Assembly (NCBI GenBank): GCA_028281925.1 | Contig: JANQIX010000010.1 | Coordinates: 1 to 64,000, forward strand | DNA length: 64,000 nt | DNA from: Alphaproteobacteria bacterium | GTDB taxonomy: Bacteria > Pseudomonadota > Alphaproteobacteria > DSM-16000 > Inquilinaceae | Reading direction: 5' to 3' | Shown here: positions 17,082 to 26,090 of the stretch, one piece after another | Position numbering within the stretch: the stretch's first letter is position 1 | Layout: each line of letters opens with the position of its first letter | Position numbers and translations under genes: made by a program | The notes under the pieces: generated by a model | What the model saw: only the letters and a program-made list of their open reading frames with translations | Databases searched by the model: none | Told to the model about the DNA's origin: nothing

Positions 17082-18356
17082 ATGGGCCTGGACCTGATCG
17101 TCCGCCGCGCCGTCACACCGAGACAGGCGGAACCGCACGACATCGCCGTGACGGGCGGCCGCATCGTCGATGTCGCGCCGACGATCGATGCCAAGGCCGC
17201 GCAGGAGATCGATGCCGCCGGCCGGCTGGTGACACCGCCTTTCGTCGACGCCCATTTCCACATGGATGCGACGCTGTCGCTGGGGCTGCCGCGCTTCAAC
17301 CAATCCGGCACCTTGCTGGAGGGCATTGCGCTCTGGGGAGAGCTAAAGCCGCATCTGACGCAGGAAGCAGTGGCGGAACGCGCCCTGAAGTACTGCGACC
17401 TGGCCGTCGCCCAGGGCATCGGCGCCATCCGCACCCATGTGGATGTCTGCGACGACCGGCTGCTGGCCGTGGAGGCACTGCTGCACGTCCGCGACCAGGT
17501 GAAGCCCTATCTCGACCTGCAGCTTGTCGCCTTCCCGCAAGACGGCTTCTTCCGATCGCCGAATGCGGGCGCGAACCTGGACCGGGCGCTGGCGATGGGC
17601 GTCGATGTGGTCGGCGGCATCCCGCATTTTGAGCGCACCATGGCCGACGGCGCCGCATCCGTCCGCGCGCTGTGCGAGATCGCGGCGGAACGCGGCCTGC
17701 CAGTCGATATGCACTGCGACGAGACCGATGACCCCATGTCACGGCACATCGAGACTCTGGCCGCCGAGACGATCCGTCTCGACCTCCAGGGCCGCGTGGC
17801 GGGATCGCATCTCACGTCGATGCATTCCATGGACAACTATTATGTCTCGAAGCTGATCCCGCTGGTCGCCGAGGCGCAGGTCGCCGCCATCGCCAACCCG
17901 CTGATCAACATCACGATCCAGGGCCGCCACGACACCTATCCCAAGCGCCGCGGCATGACCCGCGTGCCGGAACTGACAGCCGCCGGCGTGACCGTCGCCT
18001 TCGGCCAGGACTGCGTGATGGACCCATGGTACAGCCTGGGCACCGGCGACATGCTGGACGTGGCCCATATGGCCGTGCACGTGGCCCAGATGACGGGCCG
18101 CAACGCCATGCGTACATGCTTCGATGCAGTGACGTACAACCCAGCACAGATCCTGGGGCTGGAGGGGTACGGGCTGGAGCCGGGATGCCGCGCCGACTTC
18201 GTGCTGCTGCAGGCGCGCGACCCGATCGAGGCGATCCGCACACGCGCAACCCGCCTGGCCGTCATCCGCCGTGGCCGTGTCATCGCCGAGACGCCGGCCC
18301 GCATCACCAACTTGGCGCTCAATGGCCGCCCCGAAACGTTTGATCCAGCCGGTTAG
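17082..18356 (+). CDS. codA: Cytosine-deaminase-like amidohydrolase (CodA family)
   Basis: A 424-residue amidohydrolase closely patterned on E. coli CodA, which turns cytosine into uracil. The metal site HFHMD, the substrate loop NQSGTLLEGI, the HCDE motif, the STHLTSMHS-like segment, NPLINITIQGR and DTYPKRRG are all present. The catalytic aspartate is Asp310 in GQDC. There, CodA reads GHDD: the histidine is replaced by Gln309 and the specificity residue (Asp314 in CodA) by Cys311. The base it deaminates may therefore differ from cytosine. Co-transcription with a nucleobase importer supports a salvage or catabolic role. Confidence 0.85.
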   Translation: MGLDLIVRRAVTPRQAEPHDIAVTGGRIVDVAPTIDAKAAQEIDAAGRLVTPPFVDAHFHMDATLSLGLPRFNQSGTLLEGIALWGELKPHLTQEAVAERALKYCDLAVAQGIGAIRTHVDVCDDRLLAVEALLHVRDQVKPYLDLQLVAFPQDGFFRSPNAGANLDRALAMGVDVVGGIPHFERTMADGAASVRALCEIAAERGLPVDMHCDETDDPMSRHIETLAAETIRLDLQGRVAGSHLTSMHSMDNYYVSKLIPLVAEAQVAAIANPLINITIQGRHDTYPKRRGMTRVPELTAAGVTVAFGQDCVMDPWYSLGTGDMLDVAHMAVHVAQMTGRNAMRTCFDAVTYNPAQILGLEGYGLEPGCRADFVLLQARDPIEAIRTRATRLAVIRRGRVIAETPARITNLALNGRPETFDPAG

Positions 18357-18371
18357 CCCGGGAACGCGCCG

Positions 18372-18725
18372 ATGGCCAATTCCGACGACTTCGTCGCGCA
18401 CCTGATGGACATGGTCTCGCCACCCGGTGCCATCACCCCAAAGCGCATGTTCGGCGGCCACGGATTGTTCCGCGACGGCGTCATGGTCGGTCTGATTGCC
18501 GACGACACGCTCTACCTGAAGGTGGACGACGGAAACCGTGCGGAGTTCGAGGCGGCCGGCTCTCACCCCTTCGTCTACGAAGCCAAGGGCAAGCGGACGG
18601 AGATGTCCTATTACCTCGCGCCGGCCGATGCGATGGAAGACCCGGACGCTCTGTCGCGCTGGTTCTTCAGTGCCTTCGAGGCGGCATTGCGCGCCAGCAA
18701 GGCGAAATCGAAGAAGAAGACCTGA
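18372..18725 (+). CDS. TfoX N-terminal-domain protein
   Basis: A 117-residue protein comprising a single TfoX-N domain: ITPKRMFGGHGLFRDGVMVGLIADD, broken here as RMFGGHGLF and VMVGLI, then LYLKVDD and FVYEAKGKRTEMSYY, with a lysine-rich tail. In gammaproteobacteria the domain is half of the competence regulator TfoX/Sxy. The stand-alone form is widespread and has no established function. It follows the deaminase by 15 bases and may be the last gene of that operon. Nothing suggests DNA binding beyond the basic tail. Confidence 0.85.
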   Translation: MANSDDFVAHLMDMVSPPGAITPKRMFGGHGLFRDGVMVGLIADDTLYLKVDDGNRAEFEAAGSHPFVYEAKGKRTEMSYYLAPADAMEDPDALSRWFFSAFEAALRASKAKSKKKT

Positions 18726-18753
18726 CGCCCCCAAACCGCTCGGGCGGACGCCT

Positions 18754-18771
18754 GGGCCCGGCTACGGGCCC
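18754..18771. terminator. Possible bidirectional terminator hairpin
   Basis: GGGCCCG-gcta-CGGGCCC gives a seven-pair stem between the convergent TfoX-N and TetR genes; it overlaps the TetR stop codon. There is no clear T-run, so function is tentative. Confidence 0.4.
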
Positions 18772-19325
18772 TCCACCAGTTTCAGCACCATGATCTTCAG
18801 TGTCTGCAGAAGCACCAACAGGTGCTGCTCGCTCTTCGCCTCGTGCTTCATGCCGGTCACGGCGTTCTGGATGAAATCCGAGAGTGCGCGCAGGGTCAGG
18901 CCGGATGCCGCTATCCGCTCTTCATACGGCTGCAGCAGATGCTCGAATGCCACGCGATGGCGCTCGTAGGCGACGGCGAGCTCGTCTCGGGCCGCGGCGT
19001 TGAAGCCGATGATGATGTCGCCCGCATCGGGGGTCGCGCTCAGCATCCTGTAGGGCCGGATGGCCAGATGGTCGACAGCGATGTCGAATTTGTCGCCTAG
19101 CGTCTCGGCACCGGCGGAGCCGGATGCGATGGCGTCGAGCGCTCGGTCCGCGATCAGCCGGATCGTCGCCTGCAGCACCTCTTCCTTTCCGGAGAATACG
19201 GTGTAGAGGGTCTGGCGCGATATGCCGGCCTCTTCGGCGATGTCGTTCATCGTCGTGCGCTTCATGCCATAGCGGATGATCACCCGGATGGCCGCGTCGA
19301 CGATCTTTTCTTCCCGTTCGGTCAT
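18762..19325 (-). CDS. TetR-family transcriptional repressor
   Basis: A 187-residue TetR regulator. The helix-turn-helix is at about residues 25-47 (TTMNDIAEEAGISRQTLYTVF). Split for reading, the recognition part is GISRQTLYTVF. The C-terminal ligand domain is helical and unassigned. It is divergent from a short-chain dehydrogenase gene, with two matched inverted repeats in the shared 83-base gap; it very probably represses both genes until a small-molecule inducer binds. The inducer could be a substrate of the dehydrogenase. Confidence 0.9.
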   Translation of the reverse strand: MTEREEKIVDAAIRVIIRYGMKRTTMNDIAEEAGISRQTLYTVFSGKEEVLQATIRLIADRALDAIASGSAGAETLGDKFDIAVDHLAIRPYRMLSATPDAGDIIIGFNAAARDELAVAYERHRVAFEHLLQPYEERIAASGLTLRALSDFIQNAVTGMKHEAKSEQHLLVLLQTLKIMVLKLVEGP

Positions 19326-19334
19326 TCCGACACC

Positions 19335-19385
19335 TTGACAAACTACGTCCGAATGTCAACCTGACAAACGGATCGAATTTGTCAG
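19335..19385. promoter_or_regulatory. Two tandem TetR operators
   Basis: Two 25-bp inverted repeats with equal geometry lie between the divergent TetR and dehydrogenase genes: TTGACAAA-N9-AATGTCAA at 19335-19359 and a perfect CTGACAAA-N9-TTTGTCAG at 19361-19385. Their centres are 26 bp apart, so both sites face similar sides of the helix. Confidence 0.8.
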
Positions 19386-19408
19386 ACTGTAACATCGCGA
19401 CCCCCGCC

Positions 19409-20248
19409 ATGCGCGGGAGCAGCAAGGCAGAAGGACCCAGCACAATCTTGATCACCGGCGCGTCAAGCGGCATCGGCAAGGCGACCGCGGAGTTCTTCCA
19501 GGCGAAGGGATGGAATGTCGTCGCGACCATGCGGAACCCGGAGGCCGACGCCGACCTGAAGGCGCTCGACCGCATGCTCGTCACCCGGCTCGACGTGACC
19601 GATCCGGCCTCGATCGAAGCGGCCGTGTCAGAGGCCATCGCCAAGTTCGGACAGATCGACGTACTGGTGAACAATGCCGGTTACGGCGCCTATGGTCCGC
19701 TGGAAGTCTTTCCGATGGACCGGATCCGCCGCCAGTTCGACACCAACGTCGTTGGCCTGCTTGAGGTGACGAAGGCCGTTTTGCCCCATTTCCGCGCCCA
19801 GAAGTCGGGCACGATCGTCAACATCTCGTCCGTCGGCGGCAAGATCACGATGCCGCTCGGCGCGCTTTATCACGGCACCAAGTTCGCCGTCGAAGGCATA
19901 TCGGAATCCCTGCATTACGAGCTGGAGGCGTTCGGGGTCAAAGTGAAGATCATCCAGCCGGGCGCCATCGAGACCGATTTCGCCGGCCGCTCGTTCGACT
20001 TCGTCAACGACGAGTCCATCGAGGAGTATCAGGGCACCGTGAAGGGCGTCATGGCGGCTGTGGAAAGCGTGTTCTCGCAAGCTTCCCCGGCTGTCGACGT
20101 GGCCAAGGTCATCTGGACGGCCGTTACCGACGGCTCGGACCAGATGCGCTATGCGGCAGCAGGCGGCAGCGAAGCCATGCTGGGCCAGCGCGCTGACCTC
20201 GATGACGCTGACTATTTCCGGAGCATCAAAGAGCAGTTCGGTCTCTAG
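19409..20248 (+). CDS. Short-chain dehydrogenase/reductase
   Basis: A 279-residue classical SDR. The nucleotide motif is TGASSGIGK, NNAGYG is conserved, the catalytic serine is at 140/141 (NISSVGG), and the active-site pair is Tyr154 and Lys158 (YHGTK). The sequence after it, PGAIETDFAGRS, is typical of oxidoreductases acting on bulky hydrophobic alcohols or ketones. The ATG at 19409 is preferred; a TTG at 19379 lies inside the operator. The gene is controlled by the divergent TetR protein. Its cofactor and substrate are not determined by sequence. Confidence 0.85.
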   Translation: MRGSSKAEGPSTILITGASSGIGKATAEFFQAKGWNVVATMRNPEADADLKALDRMLVTRLDVTDPASIEAAVSEAIAKFGQIDVLVNNAGYGAYGPLEVFPMDRIRRQFDTNVVGLLEVTKAVLPHFRAQKSGTIVNISSVGGKITMPLGALYHGTKFAVEGISESLHYELEAFGVKVKIIQPGAIETDFAGRSFDFVNDESIEEYQGTVKGVMAAVESVFSQASPAVDVAKVIWTAVTDGSDQMRYAAAGGSEAMLGQRADLDDADYFRSIKEQFGL

Positions 20249-20381
20249 AAAGCCGGGGGGCGAGGGAACCGCCTCGAGCGATCTGCCCCGGTGCGACGCA
20301 CTTGACGACGCGTGACCGGGGCAGTTAGCTCCGCGCCGACGGCCTGAGTGGGGGCGCGGCGCCATTGCTGTTGGGGCAGGG

Positions 20382-21008
20382 ATGATCGACCAGACGACAC
20401 TGATCACCTATCTGGCGATCCTGCTTGGCTTCGTGTTCATTCCGGGCCCGGCCGTGCTGCTGACGCTGGCCCGCGCCTCCACCTCGGGAACCCGCACCGG
20501 CATCGCGACGGCGCTCGGCATTGCGGCCGGCGATCTGGTGCACACCGCCATGGCCGTGATCGGGATCTCGGCCGTCATCCTCGCCTCTGCCTTCCTGTTC
20601 ACGCTGATCAAGTATCTCGGGGCTGCATATCTGGTCTATCTCGGCCTTCGCGCCATCCTCGAGAAAGTCGACACAGAGCAGCCGGCTGCCGTCGTGAAGC
20701 TCTCGTCCAAGGCGGCGTTTCGGCAGGCGATCCTCGCGGAAATCCTGAACCCGAAATCCGCGCTGTTCTTTCTCGCCTTCCTGCCCCAGTTCGTCCGGCC
20801 TGAGAACGGCTCGGTCTCGCTGCAGCTCATCGTGCTCGGTGTCTTGTTCGTGTTGATGGGATTGCTGAGTACGCTGGTGGTGGCGATCAGCGCCGGCGGT
20901 GTGGGCGCTTTCCTTCGGCGCAATCCCGTCGTCCTGCGCTGGCAGAACAAGGTGGTCGGGGGGATCTACTGCGCGCTCGGGATTCGCCTAGCGCTTCAGG
21001 AGAAGTGA
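20382..21008 (+). CDS. LysE/RhtB-family amino-acid exporter
   Basis: A 208-residue membrane protein with about six hydrophobic segments. The first carries FIPGPAVLLTLARAS, the hallmark FxPGP motif of LysE translocators, followed by GIATALGIAAGDL. Members export amino acids such as homoserine, threonine, lysine or their analogues. A GGGGCAGGG ribosome site precedes the ATG at 20382. It is a monocistron in the same direction as the SDR gene, 133 bases after it. A specific amino acid cannot be assigned. Confidence 0.88.
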   Translation: MIDQTTLITYLAILLGFVFIPGPAVLLTLARASTSGTRTGIATALGIAAGDLVHTAMAVIGISAVILASAFLFTLIKYLGAAYLVYLGLRAILEKVDTEQPAAVVKLSSKAAFRQAILAEILNPKSALFFLAFLPQFVRPENGSVSLQLIVLGVLFVLMGLLSTLVVAISAGGVGAFLRRNPVVLRWQNKVVGGIYCALGIRLALQEK

Positions 21009-21112
21009 CGCGGCCTCCCGTTTCGTAACAAGGTGTTCGACCCACGTTCGGTCTGGGCCGTCCTGTCGGGGCGGTCGGCCCGAGCTGCTTTAAAGGCCCG
21101 AGCCTCGCCGGA

Positions 21113-22423
21113 TCAGTTCACGAGCGCCGTCGAGTGGGGACCATGGGGCACGGCGATGCTTGTCCGCGTCGGCACCAGCTTCGGGTCGGCGCCGTCGATC
21201 AGCCGCCAGAAATCGATCGATCCTCCGGCCGCACCACCGACATGCTGATCATAGTTGACGACGGCCACGTACCGACCCGAGGCGTCGAAGGTCGCCGCCT
21301 CCGGCAGAATGCCGTCGAAATAGTAGGTTCCGACCGTGGCGAGCATGCCTGTCTCGACATCGATGTCGAGCAGCGTCAGCGATGCATAAGGCGTGTGGCG
21401 CGGATCATCAGCGGGCGCGTAGGACACCTCGAGATTGGTCGTCACCGCCCATTCGCCGTCCGGCGAGATGGCCATACCCTCGGGCGAAGCGCCGGTGACC
21501 GACCGCCCGACGATCAGATGGCGGGGGCCGTTCTCGCCGCCCTCGAAGTCGAAGCGGATCGACATGACGTCGCCATCGACGGCTTCCGTCCAAATGCCTG
21601 GCACATCCGGACCCCAGAAGAGATTGGCGGTAAGATAGTGCGAACCATCCGGCGTGAAGCGGCCCATGAACGGGTACTTCGACGTCAGGACCGGATTGCC
21701 CCAAGGCTCCAATGCCACAGTTCCGCCGCTGCGGATCACTTGTGCGAAATGCACCATCGCCTGATCGACAGCATGGATGGCAATGAAATCCCCAACGGGA
21801 TGCCATTCCACATGGCTGATCCGTTGGCTCTCCGCAATGGCCGGCAGGCTGGCGTAGCTGACCGCGCCCAGCGTGGCACCGTCGCGCTCCACAAAGGCGA
21901 TTCCGCGCCCGTCTGTCTGGTGGAGCGCAACCGCGATCAGCGAGCCGTCGGGGCTGATAGAGAGGCCGTCCAATCGATCGCCGACCTCCGCCGTGGCGGC
22001 GATCGACGGGTTCGCCAGATCCGAAATGTCCACGAGGCTTACCTGGGTGCCGATCGGCAGATCGCGGAACGTCTGCCCGCCATCGGGCCGCGGGCCGAAG
22101 CTTTCCGACACGACGGCAAACTGCCCGTCCGGCGTCACGGCCACCGCGGTGGGCGCACCGGCCACGGAGTTCGAGACGGGCACGCTGGCAATCGACATGT
22201 CGGACAGCGACAACACCGTCAGCGCATCCTCGCTTTCGCGCGGGCCTAGCTGGCCATCGACATACGCCGATGACAGCATGTCCCCATCGTGGATCGAGAC
22301 GATGGCGCGCCCCTCGATACCCATAAGGCTGACCCGTCCGGCGGGAGTCTCCGCCTTTGCGAAGCCCGGCGCCGCAATCAGGCTCACGATCGCCGAACCC
22401 AAAACCAACTGACTGACTCTCAT
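21113..22423 (-). CDS. Secreted beta-propeller protein
   Basis: A 436-residue exported protein with a signal peptide (MRVSQLVLGSAIVSL, ending near GFAKA). The mature part has repeated blade-like strands such as GAPTAVAVTPDGQFAVVSE, LDGLSISPDGSLIAVAL, and PEGMAISPDGEWAVTTN, the pattern of lactonase/YVTN-type seven-bladed propellers. The start at 22423 is chosen because the signal peptide begins there; the frame is open further upstream (22444 and 22516). Such proteins bind ligands or act as lactonases; catalytic residues cannot be assigned. A LysR gene is divergent and probably regulates it. Confidence 0.8.
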   Translation of the reverse strand: MRVSQLVLGSAIVSLIAAPGFAKAETPAGRVSLMGIEGRAIVSIHDGDMLSSAYVDGQLGPRESEDALTVLSLSDMSIASVPVSNSVAGAPTAVAVTPDGQFAVVSESFGPRPDGGQTFRDLPIGTQVSLVDISDLANPSIAATAEVGDRLDGLSISPDGSLIAVALHQTDGRGIAFVERDGATLGAVSYASLPAIAESQRISHVEWHPVGDFIAIHAVDQAMVHFAQVIRSGGTVALEPWGNPVLTSKYPFMGRFTPDGSHYLTANLFWGPDVPGIWTEAVDGDVMSIRFDFEGGENGPRHLIVGRSVTGASPEGMAISPDGEWAVTTNLEVSYAPADDPRHTPYASLTLLDIDVETGMLATVGTYYFDGILPEAATFDASGRYVAVVNYDQHVGGAAGGSIDFWRLIDGADPKLVPTRTSIAVPHGPHSTALVN

Positions 22424-22524
22424 CGCCCATTCCCTCGTTGCCATGGCGCCAGCTTGATCGACTGGAGTGCCGCTCAACGGGCGAGGTGGGGATGCGGGCC
22501 GAGTAGACAAATTCAAAGAATGGG

Positions 22525-22567
22525 CCGATTATTCGTTAAATCCGATTAATCAACCCGAACCAATCGG
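22525..22567. promoter_or_regulatory. Probable LysR binding region in divergent promoter
   Basis: The AT-rich gap between the beta-propeller and LysR genes contains CCGATTA at 22525 and again at 22542, with an inverted AATCGG at 22562-22567. CCGATT-N14-AATCGG is a spaced palindrome of the sort bound by LysR tetramers. Confidence 0.5.
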
Positions 22568-22576
22568 AATTATCAC

Positions 22577-23476
22577 GTGGAACTGAAGGCAATCCGGCTC
22601 TTCCTGTCCCTGGCGGACGAACTGCATTTTGGGCGCGCGGCAAAGCGGTCGGGCGTGACGCAATCCGTTCTCTCGGTGCAGATCAAGCGTCTGGAGGACC
22701 TGCTTGAGGCACCGCTCTTTGTCCGATCCACGCGGGACGTTCGACTAACCGCTGCAGGGGCGACGTTCCGCGAGGAAGCGCACGGCATCTTGCGGCGCGT
22801 GGATCAGGCGACACGCGCAACCAAGGCCACCGCGGCGGGAAGCGGCCGTCTTATCAGAATCGGGATCACGGCCGCAGTGGAGTTGTCCATTCTGATGGAC
22901 CGAATAGCCGCATTCCGGGCCGCGCGGCCCGACATTCAAGTACATATAAGAGAACTCGGTACCGTCGATCAGGAGACCGCGCTCGGAACCGGCGAAATCG
23001 ATATCGGCATTCTTCATCCACCCCTGGATCGCTCGGGGCTGCTGGTCGAGCCGCTGACGGCCGAGCCGTTCTATGCTGTCTTCCATCCCCAGTTCTTCAG
23101 GATCGACCCAGGTGCACCATGGGATCAAATCCTTGGCGCCGAACTGATCTTCTATCCGCGGCGCAGGGCGCCGAGGCTGTATGACGGCCTCATAGGGTTC
23201 GCCCAAGGCATTGGTCACACAGCGAACATCGTCACCGAAGCAGAGAGCTTCCTTGCCGCCGTGGCCATGGCGCAAGCGGGCCTGGGCATTGCTCTGCTGC
23301 CTCAGCAGATCACCGGCTTCCAGCGCGGGCTGACCGTCCTTCCGCTGCGCCCGGATTGCCCGCTCTCGCTGTCGACGGCCTGCGCGGTAGAGGCCACCAG
23401 GGCGGAGGACGCTGCAATCAAAGCCTGCCTCCATTCGCTGCAGCGGGAAACCCGCTCGGGCCCTTTCGCACCGTAA
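22577..23476 (+). CDS. LysR-family transcriptional regulator
   Basis: A 299-residue LysR regulator. The winged helix (residues 1-60) has ELHFGRAAKRSGVTQSVLS and LEDLLEAPLFVRSTR; the two-lobed effector domain starts near 90 (IRIGITAAVE). The GTG at 22577 fits the LysR N-terminus exactly. It is divergent from the secreted beta-propeller gene, and paired half-sites lie between them, so local activation of that gene in response to a small ligand is likely. The ligand is unknown. Confidence 0.9.
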   Translation: MELKAIRLFLSLADELHFGRAAKRSGVTQSVLSVQIKRLEDLLEAPLFVRSTRDVRLTAAGATFREEAHGILRRVDQATRATKATAAGSGRLIRIGITAAVELSILMDRIAAFRAARPDIQVHIRELGTVDQETALGTGEIDIGILHPPLDRSGLLVEPLTAEPFYAVFHPQFFRIDPGAPWDQILGAELIFYPRRRAPRLYDGLIGFAQGIGHTANIVTEAESFLAAVAMAQAGLGIALLPQQITGFQRGLTVLPLRPDCPLSLSTACAVEATRAEDAAIKACLHSLQRETRSGPFAP

Positions 23477-23837
23477 GCCGGACCCAGATACCGCTGGTGC
23501 AGTATGGGGATACCCACGCTTGCTGGGCCGACGCGGCGGGCGCTGCTTGAGGGCCCGGCTGCGCCAGAACGTCCCTTTCCCCGTCGTCGGCACAGCCCCG
23601 TGCCCGGGACACCAACTTCGAAGCGCCCACTCTTCGCTTCTGTAAGGCGGTTCTGCACCCTAACGGGCGTTGATGCGTATCAAGACTGCGGCGATCCGCC
23701 CCCCGCGACCTTGCCCCGGTTAACCGGTCAGCCTATGGTGCGGCGCACCTTTTTGCCCGCCGACGCACGCTTGGTGCCCCCCGGTCCCCTGCTGTTGTCG
23801 GTTTTCGACTTTTCGTGCGCAGACGGACGGATCGCCC
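23477..23837. promoter_or_regulatory. Leader/promoter region of the suc operon
   Basis: This 361-base gap has no convincing gene. It has a 12-bp palindrome CCGGTTAACCGG (23716-23727), a possible regulator site, and then GGTGC-ggc-GCACC (23737-23749) followed by five T residues. The latter could terminate read-through from the LysR gene or act as a weak attenuator ahead of sucC. The promoter of sucC presumably lies within this stretch, but I could not place -35 and -10 boxes with confidence. Confidence 0.4.
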
Positions 23838-25034
23838 ATGAACATCCATGAATACCAGGCCAAGCAGCTCTTGAAGAAGTACGGCGTGGCCGTACCTCGA
23901 GGCCATGTCGCCTACACGCCGGACGAAGCCGTGCAGGCTGCCGGAGAACTCGGCGGCCCTATCTGGGTCGTGAAGTCCCAGATCCATGCCGGCGGTCGCG
24001 GTGCCGGGCGCTTCAAGGACAATCCCGAGGGCAAGGGCGGCGTCCGCGTCGTCAAGTCCAAGGACGAGGTCCGCGCCAATGCGATGGAGATGCTGGGCAA
24101 GATCCTGGTCACCAAGCAGACCGGACCGGCCGGCAAAGAGGTCAAGCGCCTCTACATCGAAGAAGGCTGCGACATCCAGCGGGAGCTCTATCTGAGCCTG
24201 CTGATCGACCGCGCCACCAGCCGCATCACCGTGATCGCCTCCACCGAAGGCGGCATGGAGATCGAAGAGGTCGCGCACAAGACGCCTGAGAAGATCATTA
24301 CCCTGCCGATCGACCCGCTGACGGGCCTGCGCGGCTATCACGCCCGGCAGATCGCCTTCGGCCTCGGCCTGTCCGGGGCTCAGGTGAAGAACTGCGTGGC
24401 GTTCCTGACCGGCATGTACAAGGCCTTCACTGAGCTTGACGCTTCGACCGTGGAGATCAACCCGCTGGTCGTGACAGGCTCCGGCGACGTGATCGCGCTC
24501 GACGCCAAGATGAACTTCGACAGCAACGCGCTGTTCCGCCAGCACGACGTCGAGCAGCTGCGCGACGAGAGCGAAGAAGATCCGGCCGAGCTGGAAGCGC
24601 ACCGGAACGAGCTGAACTACATCAAGCTCGACGGATCCATCGGCTGCATGGTCAACGGCGCCGGTCTTGCCATGTCGACCATGGACATCATCAAGCTCTA
24701 TGGCGGCGAGCCGGCGAACTTCCTGGATGTCGGTGGCGGCGCCACGCGCGAGCGCGTGACCACGGCCTTCAAGCTGATCCTGTCGGACGCCAATGTGGAA
24801 GGCATCCTGGTCAACATCTTCGGCGGCATCATGCGCTGTGACGTGATCGCCGAAGGCGTGGTGGCCGCCGCGCGCGACGTCCATCTGCATGTGCCGCTGG
24901 TCGTGCGCCTGGAAGGCACGAATGTCGAGCTGGGCAAGAAGATCCTGGCCGACAGCGGGCTGCCCATCACATCAGCCGACAATCTGGCCGACGCTGCGCA
25001 GAAGATCGTCAAAGCGGTGAAGGAGGCCGCGTAA
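23838..25034 (+). CDS. sucC: Succinyl-CoA synthetase (ADP-forming) beta subunit
   Basis: The 398-residue beta subunit of succinyl-CoA synthetase, which makes ATP or GTP while converting succinyl-CoA to succinate. The start [16 protein letters not shown] is nearly invariant. The ATP-grasp fold follows, with [15 protein letters not shown] near 45-60 and [14 protein letters not shown] plus FLDVGGGA in the C-terminal CoA-ligase-type domain. Length is normal. The stop is followed by one base and the sucD start. Malate dehydrogenase, often upstream in related bacteria, is not here; a LysR gene occupies that position. Confidence 0.97.
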   Translation: MNIHEYQAKQLLKKYGVAVPRGHVAYTPDEAVQAAGELGGPIWVVKSQIHAGGRGAGRFKDNPEGKGGVRVVKSKDEVRANAMEMLGKILVTKQTGPAGKEVKRLYIEEGCDIQRELYLSLLIDRATSRITVIASTEGGMEIEEVAHKTPEKIITLPIDPLTGLRGYHARQIAFGLGLSGAQVKNCVAFLTGMYKAFTELDASTVEINPLVVTGSGDVIALDAKMNFDSNALFRQHDVEQLRDESEEDPAELEAHRNELNYIKLDGSIGCMVNGAGLAMSTMDIIKLYGGEPANFLDVGGGATRERVTTAFKLILSDANVEGILVNIFGGIMRCDVIAEGVVAAARDVHLHVPLVVRLEGTNVELGKKILADSGLPITSADNLADAAQKIVKAVKEAA

Positions 25035-25035
25035 C

Positions 25036-25911
25036 ATGGCCATTCTCGTCGACCGTAACACCAAGGTCATCTGCCAGGGCTTCACCGGCGCGCAGGGCAC
25101 CTTCCACTCCGAACAGGCGATCGCTTACGGCACCCAGATGGTCGGCGGAGTCACGCCGGGCAAAGGCGGGTCCACCCACCTCGACCTGCCGGTGTTCGAC
25201 ACCGTCGCCGATGCCGTTGAGAAGACCGGCGCGAACGCCTCCGTCATCTACGTGCCGCCGGCCTTTGCCGCCGACGCCATCCTGGAAGCGATCGTGGCTG
25301 AGATCCCGCTGGTGGTCTGCATCACCGAGGGCATCCCGGTCTTGGACATGGTGCGGGTCAAACGGGCACTGCAGGGCTCGAGCACCCGGCTGATCGGGCC
25401 GAACTGCCCCGGCATCATCACGCCGGATCAGTGTAAGATCGGCATCATGCCGGGCCATATCCACCAGGCCGGCAAGATCGGCATCGTCAGCCGGTCGGGC
25501 ACGCTGACCTATGAGGGTGTGGCGCAGACCACGGCCACCGGCCTGGGTCAGTCGACCTGCATCGGCATCGGCGGCGACCCGGTGAACGGCACCAACTTCA
25601 TCGATTGCCTCGATGGGTTCCTGGCCGATCCACAGACCGAAGGCATCATCATGATCGGCGAGATCGGCGGATCGGCTGAAGAAGATGCCGCCGACTTCCT
25701 CAAGCAGTCGAAGGTGAAGAAGCCGACGGTGGCGTTCATCGCCGGCCGCACCGCACCGCCAGGGCGGCGCATGGGTCACGCCGGCGCCATCATCTCAGGC
25801 GGCAAGGGCGGTGCCGACAGCAAGATGGAGGCCCTGAAGTCCGCCGGCATTCATGTGTCGGAAAGCCCCGCCGGCCTGGGCAGCACCATGGTCCAGGCAA
25901 TGGGCGGCTAG
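25036..25911 (+). CDS. sucD: Succinyl-CoA synthetase alpha subunit
   Basis: The 291-residue alpha subunit, which binds CoA and carries the phosphorylated histidine. The CoA-binding domain opens [28 protein letters not shown] is conserved; the phosphohistidine is His248 within RRMGHAGAI. It forms the heterodimer or heterotetramer with SucC. It lies one base after sucC and is followed by a 179-base gap to sucA that holds an 11-bp inverted repeat, which may set relative expression of the two halves of the operon. Confidence 0.97.
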   Translation: MAILVDRNTKVICQGFTGAQGTFHSEQAIAYGTQMVGGVTPGKGGSTHLDLPVFDTVADAVEKTGANASVIYVPPAFAADAILEAIVAEIPLVVCITEGIPVLDMVRVKRALQGSSTRLIGPNCPGIITPDQCKIGIMPGHIHQAGKIGIVSRSGTLTYEGVAQTTATGLGQSTCIGIGGDPVNGTNFIDCLDGFLADPQTEGIIMIGEIGGSAEEDAADFLKQSKVKKPTVAFIAGRTAPPGRRMGHAGAIISGGKGGADSKMEALKSAGIHVSESPAGLGSTMVQAMGG

Positions 25912-25923
25912 ACGTGCCCGCAT

Positions 25924-25979
25924 CCTCCGGCCTTTATCAGTTGCGAATTAGAGCTTATCTATAGTCCGAAGGCCGGAGG
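25924..25979 (+). other. Inverted repeat enclosing an AT-rich promoter-like stretch, sucD-sucA gap
   Basis: CCTCCGGCCTT (25924-25934) and AAGGCCGGAGG (25969-25979) are perfect 11-bp complements enclosing 34 AT-rich bases with a TATAGT box at 25960. It may be an RNA stem-loop that partly terminates or stabilises the sucCD message, and it may also hold an internal promoter for sucA. Confidence 0.55.
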
Positions 25980-26090
25980 GAGACGTCCGGTCCCGTAGAG
26001 CGAAACGCATCCGCGCCGCTTTACGGGGCCAGAAGTCGCTAGACACAAGCAAAGCGGGCGCGCGCCAGAGATGCCGCGTGCTATGGGACA

